Shown: positions 59,718 to 64,000 of the stretch, in pieces | Position numbering within the stretch: the first letter of the stretch is position 1 | How the letters are laid out: every line of letters starts with the position of its first letter | Made by a program: the position numbers and the translations under genes | Notes under the pieces: generated by a model | The model's database searches: none | The model's input: the letters and a program-made list of their open reading frames with translations, nothing else | What the model was told of the DNA's origin: nothing | NCBI RefSeq assembly: GCF_000270305.1 | Contig: NC_015737.1 | Coordinates: forward strand, 116,001 to 180,000 | Direction of reading: 5' to 3' | Source: Clostridium sp. SY8519 | GTDB taxonomy: Bacteria; Bacillota; Clostridia; Lachnospirales; Lachnospiraceae | DNA length: 64,000 nt

Positions 59718-59868
59718 CGTATACCAGGCAGATAAGCCAATCAAAATCGAGACGCTGGAAAGTGTAATGCTGGCAAGCCCCGGCGATTATATTATCACAG
59801 GGGTAAATGGGGAGAAATACCCCTGTAAACCGGATATTTTCGAAAAAACATATGCTCCTGTTGAGTGA
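59686..59868 (+). CDS. Small phage protein of the 'PGDYIITG' family
   Basis: 60 residues: '[14 protein letters not shown]' start, '[20 protein letters not shown]' core and '[10 protein letters not shown]' end, a small conserved protein common in Firmicute phages, function unknown. It overlaps the previous gene by 32 bases. Confidence 0.8.
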   Translation: MKYRKKPVVIDVYQADKPIKIETLESVMLASPGDYIITGVNGEKYPCKPDIFEKTYAPVE

Positions 59869-59879
59869 GGAAAGCACAA

Positions 59880-60035
59880 ATGAACGAACGTAATATTGAA
59901 ATGATTCTGAACGAAAAAATAAACTATTTGGATACACATGTGGATAGTCAGCTGATCAAATCCGCGGTGGAAAAGATCGGCTGCACCGTGGAGGGTGTCC
60001 CGCCGGGTGTCCCATCAAAATGTGGAAATCCGTAA
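59880..60035 (+). CDS. Short frame running into the right att repeat
   Basis: 51 codons from the ATG at 59880 to TAA at 60035. The first 40 residues look real ('ERNIEMILNEKINYLD', 'QLIKSAVEKIGC'). The last ten codons lie in the att repeat, so the original gene was probably truncated by the integration junction. GTGAGGAAAG lies upstream. Confidence 0.45.
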   Translation: MNERNIEMILNEKINYLDTHVDSQLIKSAVEKIGCTVEGVPPGVPSKCGNP

Positions 60036-60177
60036 GTTTCCATATGGATTTCCTCGAACAAATATTCTTTCCGTGAAAAAACAAAAACCCCGGAGCCCGC
60101 ATAAACAGCGGTTTTCCGAGGTTTTTTCATTTACGTGCGTGAGAGGATTCGAACCCCCGACACCTTGGTCCGTAGCC
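60005..60177. repeat. Right attachment-site repeat
   Basis: The partner of 32150-32321. It supplies the 3' part of the intact tRNA-Arg and a terminator copy (60083-60127), so the tRNA gene stays functional after integration. Confidence 0.88.
60083..60127 (-). terminator. Terminator of the rRNA-tRNA operon (right att copy)
   Basis: The same double stem as at 32226-32271, downstream of tRNA-Arg, with T runs on both sides. Confidence 0.82.
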
Positions 60178-60207
60178 AAGTGCTCTATCCAGCTGAGCTA
60201 CACACAC
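60134..60207 (-). tRNA. tRNA-Arg(ACG)
   Basis: Acceptor GTGTGTG/CACGCAC, anticodon arm CTTGG-CTACGGA-CCAAG, anticodon ACG, discriminator G, no encoded CCA. It is the integration target of the prophage; the crossover lies at or near the anticodon loop. Confidence 0.95.
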
Positions 60208-60258
60208 ATATTATCTGTAAAATTTAGTAGAATACAATTTCAATTCCCTGTCTGAGAA

Positions 60259-60342
60259 TGCCGGCGACCGGAATCGAACCGGTACGATGTCGCCACCACG
60301 GGATTTTAAGTCCCGCGCGTCTGCCAGTTCCGCCACGCCGGC
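60259..60342 (-). tRNA. tRNA-Leu(TAA)
   Basis: 84 nt with a long variable arm; anticodon arm GGGAC-TTAAAAT-CCC region with anticodon TAA; acceptor GCCGGCG/CGCCGGC. Confidence 0.93.
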
Positions 60343-60373
60343 ATATAACCAGGGGCGCAGCTTTTGCTGCGAA

Positions 60374-60446
60374 TGGGACCTACAGGGCTCGAACCTGTGA
60401 CCCTCTGCTTGTAAGGCAGATGCTCTCCCAGCTGAGCTAAGATCCC
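60374..60446 (-). tRNA. tRNA-Val(TAC)
   Basis: Acceptor GGGATCT/AGGTCCC, anticodon loop CTTACAA, anticodon TAC. Confidence 0.95.
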
Positions 60447-60491
60447 AAATGGGAAACTATATTCTCGTACATAGTCAAATGACTATGTAAA

Positions 60492-60565
60492 CGACCCAGG
60501 ACGGACTTGAACCGACGGCCTCCGCCGTGACAGGGCGGCGCTCTAACCAACTGAGCCACTGGGCC
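60492..60565 (-). tRNA. tRNA-Asp(GTC)
   Basis: Acceptor GGCCCAG/CTGGGTC, anticodon loop CTGTCAC, anticodon GTC, discriminator G. Confidence 0.95.
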
Positions 60566-60579
60566 ATATATAATTCGAA

Positions 60580-60653
60580 TGGACCTTCGGGGACTCGAAC
60601 CCAGGACCGACCGGTTATGAGCCGGTTGCTCTAACCAACTGAGCTAAAGGTCC
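60580..60653 (-). tRNA. tRNA with CAT anticodon (elongator Met or Ile2)
   Basis: Acceptor GGACCTT/AAGGTCC, anticodon loop CTCATAA. The 'GGACCTTTAGCTCAGTTGG' type is annotated as Ile2 (lysidine-modified CAT) in some Firmicutes and as Met in others; sequence alone does not settle it. Confidence 0.9.
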
Positions 60654-60697
60654 AAGCAGCCTCTCATCTTTTCTTCTATTAATGATAATAAAAGAAA

Positions 60698-60770
60698 AGC
60701 CGATGATCGGACTCGAACCGATAACCTGCTGATTACAAATCAGCTGCTCTGCCAATTGAGCCACATCGGC
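60698..60770 (-). tRNA. tRNA-Thr(TGT)
   Basis: Acceptor GCCGATG/CATCGGC, anticodon stem GCTGA/TCAGC with loop TTTGTAA, anticodon TGT. Confidence 0.93.
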
Positions 60771-60794
60771 ATGGTAACCATGCTTGGTGAAAAA

Positions 60795-60866
60795 TGACCC
60801 CGACGGGAATCGAACCCGTGTTACCGCCGTGAAAGGGCGATGTCTTAACCGCTTGACCACGGGGCC
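60795..60866 (-). tRNA. tRNA-Glu(TTC)
   Basis: Acceptor GGCCCCG/CGGGGTC, anticodon loop CTTTCAC, anticodon TTC. Confidence 0.95.
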
Positions 60867-60901
60867 ATAATCATAGGCAGAGGTTTTTTGCTCTACCAAA
60901 G

Positions 60902-60973
60902 CTCCCCGAGTAGGGCTCGAACCTACAACATCACGGTTAACAGCCGTGCGCTCTACCATTGAGCTATCGAGGA
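60902..60973 (-). tRNA. tRNA-Asn(GTT)
   Basis: Acceptor TCCTCGA/TCGGGGA, anticodon loop CTGTTAA, anticodon GTT. First tRNA after the 23S gene. Confidence 0.95.
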
Positions 60974-61052
60974 ATACAGTTATCACTGAAAGTAAATCAC
61001 ATACCTTCAAAACTTCATACAGAAGAGATGCTTCCCTTTATGATCCGCTTGC

Positions 61053-63945
<2,893 letters not shown>

Positions 63946-64000
63946 TCGCCAACCCATCTTTTCGATGGATTGTTTCGCTTCCCCGTCCGCACACCCTAGC

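Larger units (their letters stand above)
32150..60177. mobile_element. Defective PBSX-like contractile-tail prophage in tRNA-Arg
   Basis: A 28-kb block of phage genes bounded by imperfect direct repeats of 172-173 bp (32150-32321 and 60005-60177). Each repeat contains the 3' part of tRNA-Arg and its terminator. Late genes run on the minus strand in PBSX order: terminase, portal, MuF, scaffold, capsid, connectors, sheath, tube, tail chaperone, tape measure, LysM hub, baseplate, fibre, holin, amidase. I find no integrase, excisionase, repressor, replication or late-regulator gene on either strand. With the terminase fusion described below, it cannot be a complete phage. Confidence 0.9.

Noticed and set aside
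32150..60177. Reading the element as a pure tailocin
   Set aside because: Portal, scaffold, capsid and terminase-derived genes are present, so it is a defective phage or PBSX-like particle rather than a headless tailocin.
60974..61052. A 5S rRNA gene between 23S and tRNA-Asn
   Set aside because: The gap is only about 79 bases, shorter than a 5S gene, and shows no 5S-like core.

Overview
The window looks like chromosome of a gut-type Firmicute, most likely a Lachnospiraceae-like Clostridium relative. This is inferred from moderate GC, strong AGGAGG-type ribosome sites, wall-polymer genes of the teichoic-acid type, PBSX-like prophage genes and an rRNA-tRNA operon; no taxonomic search was possible. 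Almost everything is on the minus strand, so gene order below is given in the direction of transcription, from high to low coordinate.

Region A (1-16.7 kb) is a cell-surface block. It holds an ABC-2 exporter pair of the TagGH type, glycerol-3-phosphate cytidylyltransferase (TagD), two CDP-glycerol glycerophosphotransferase-family enzymes, an IspD/TarI-type cytidylyltransferase overlapping an NAD-dependent epimerase, an acyltransferase, and a large secreted Ig-like/glycerophosphodiesterase protein. An O-antigen-polymerase-like membrane protein and a chain-length-type membrane protein, cut by the window edge, follow. Upstream lie a secreted SGNH hydrolase, a BspA-like leucine-rich-repeat protein and a small secreted protein. 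Together these would make, modify and export a phosphate-rich wall glycopolymer and decorate the surface.

Region B (17-32 kb) is metabolic. A formamidase (AmiF) has its own good promoter and is followed by a repeat lipoprotein and a PucR-family regulator. A convergent four-gene operon encodes an FMN-dependent NMO-family oxidoreductase, a PhlG/phloretin-hydrolase-like C-C hydrolase, a two-cluster ferredoxin and an AprA-like flavoprotein. It is a candidate for anaerobic breakdown of an acylphloroglucinol or flavonoid-type compound. Then come a nitrilase-family amidohydrolase, a six-gene zinc-uptake operon headed by a Fur/Zur regulator with two palindromic operators, and three redox or membrane genes.

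Region C (32.15-60.18 kb) is a PBSX-like contractile-tail prophage inserted in a tRNA-Arg gene and bounded by imperfect repeats of about 172 bp. It keeps the late structural and lysis genes (terminase, portal, MuF-toxin, scaffold, capsid, sheath, tube, frameshifted tail chaperone, tape measure, baseplate, fibre, holin, endolysin). I see no integrase, repressor or replication gene. Its small- and large-terminase genes are fused in frame with apparent loss of the ATPase Walker A segment, so it should be defective. Both ends carry small accessory genes: HicAB, an orphan HicB, duplicated pairs of a membrane peptide and a small regulator-like protein, short hydrophobic peptides, and an orphan toxin/immunity-like remnant.

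Region D (60.13-63.95 kb) is a complete 23S rRNA gene followed directly by eight tRNA genes (Asn, Glu, Thr, CAT-anticodon, Asp, Val, Leu, Arg), with no 5S gene between the 23S and the tRNAs.
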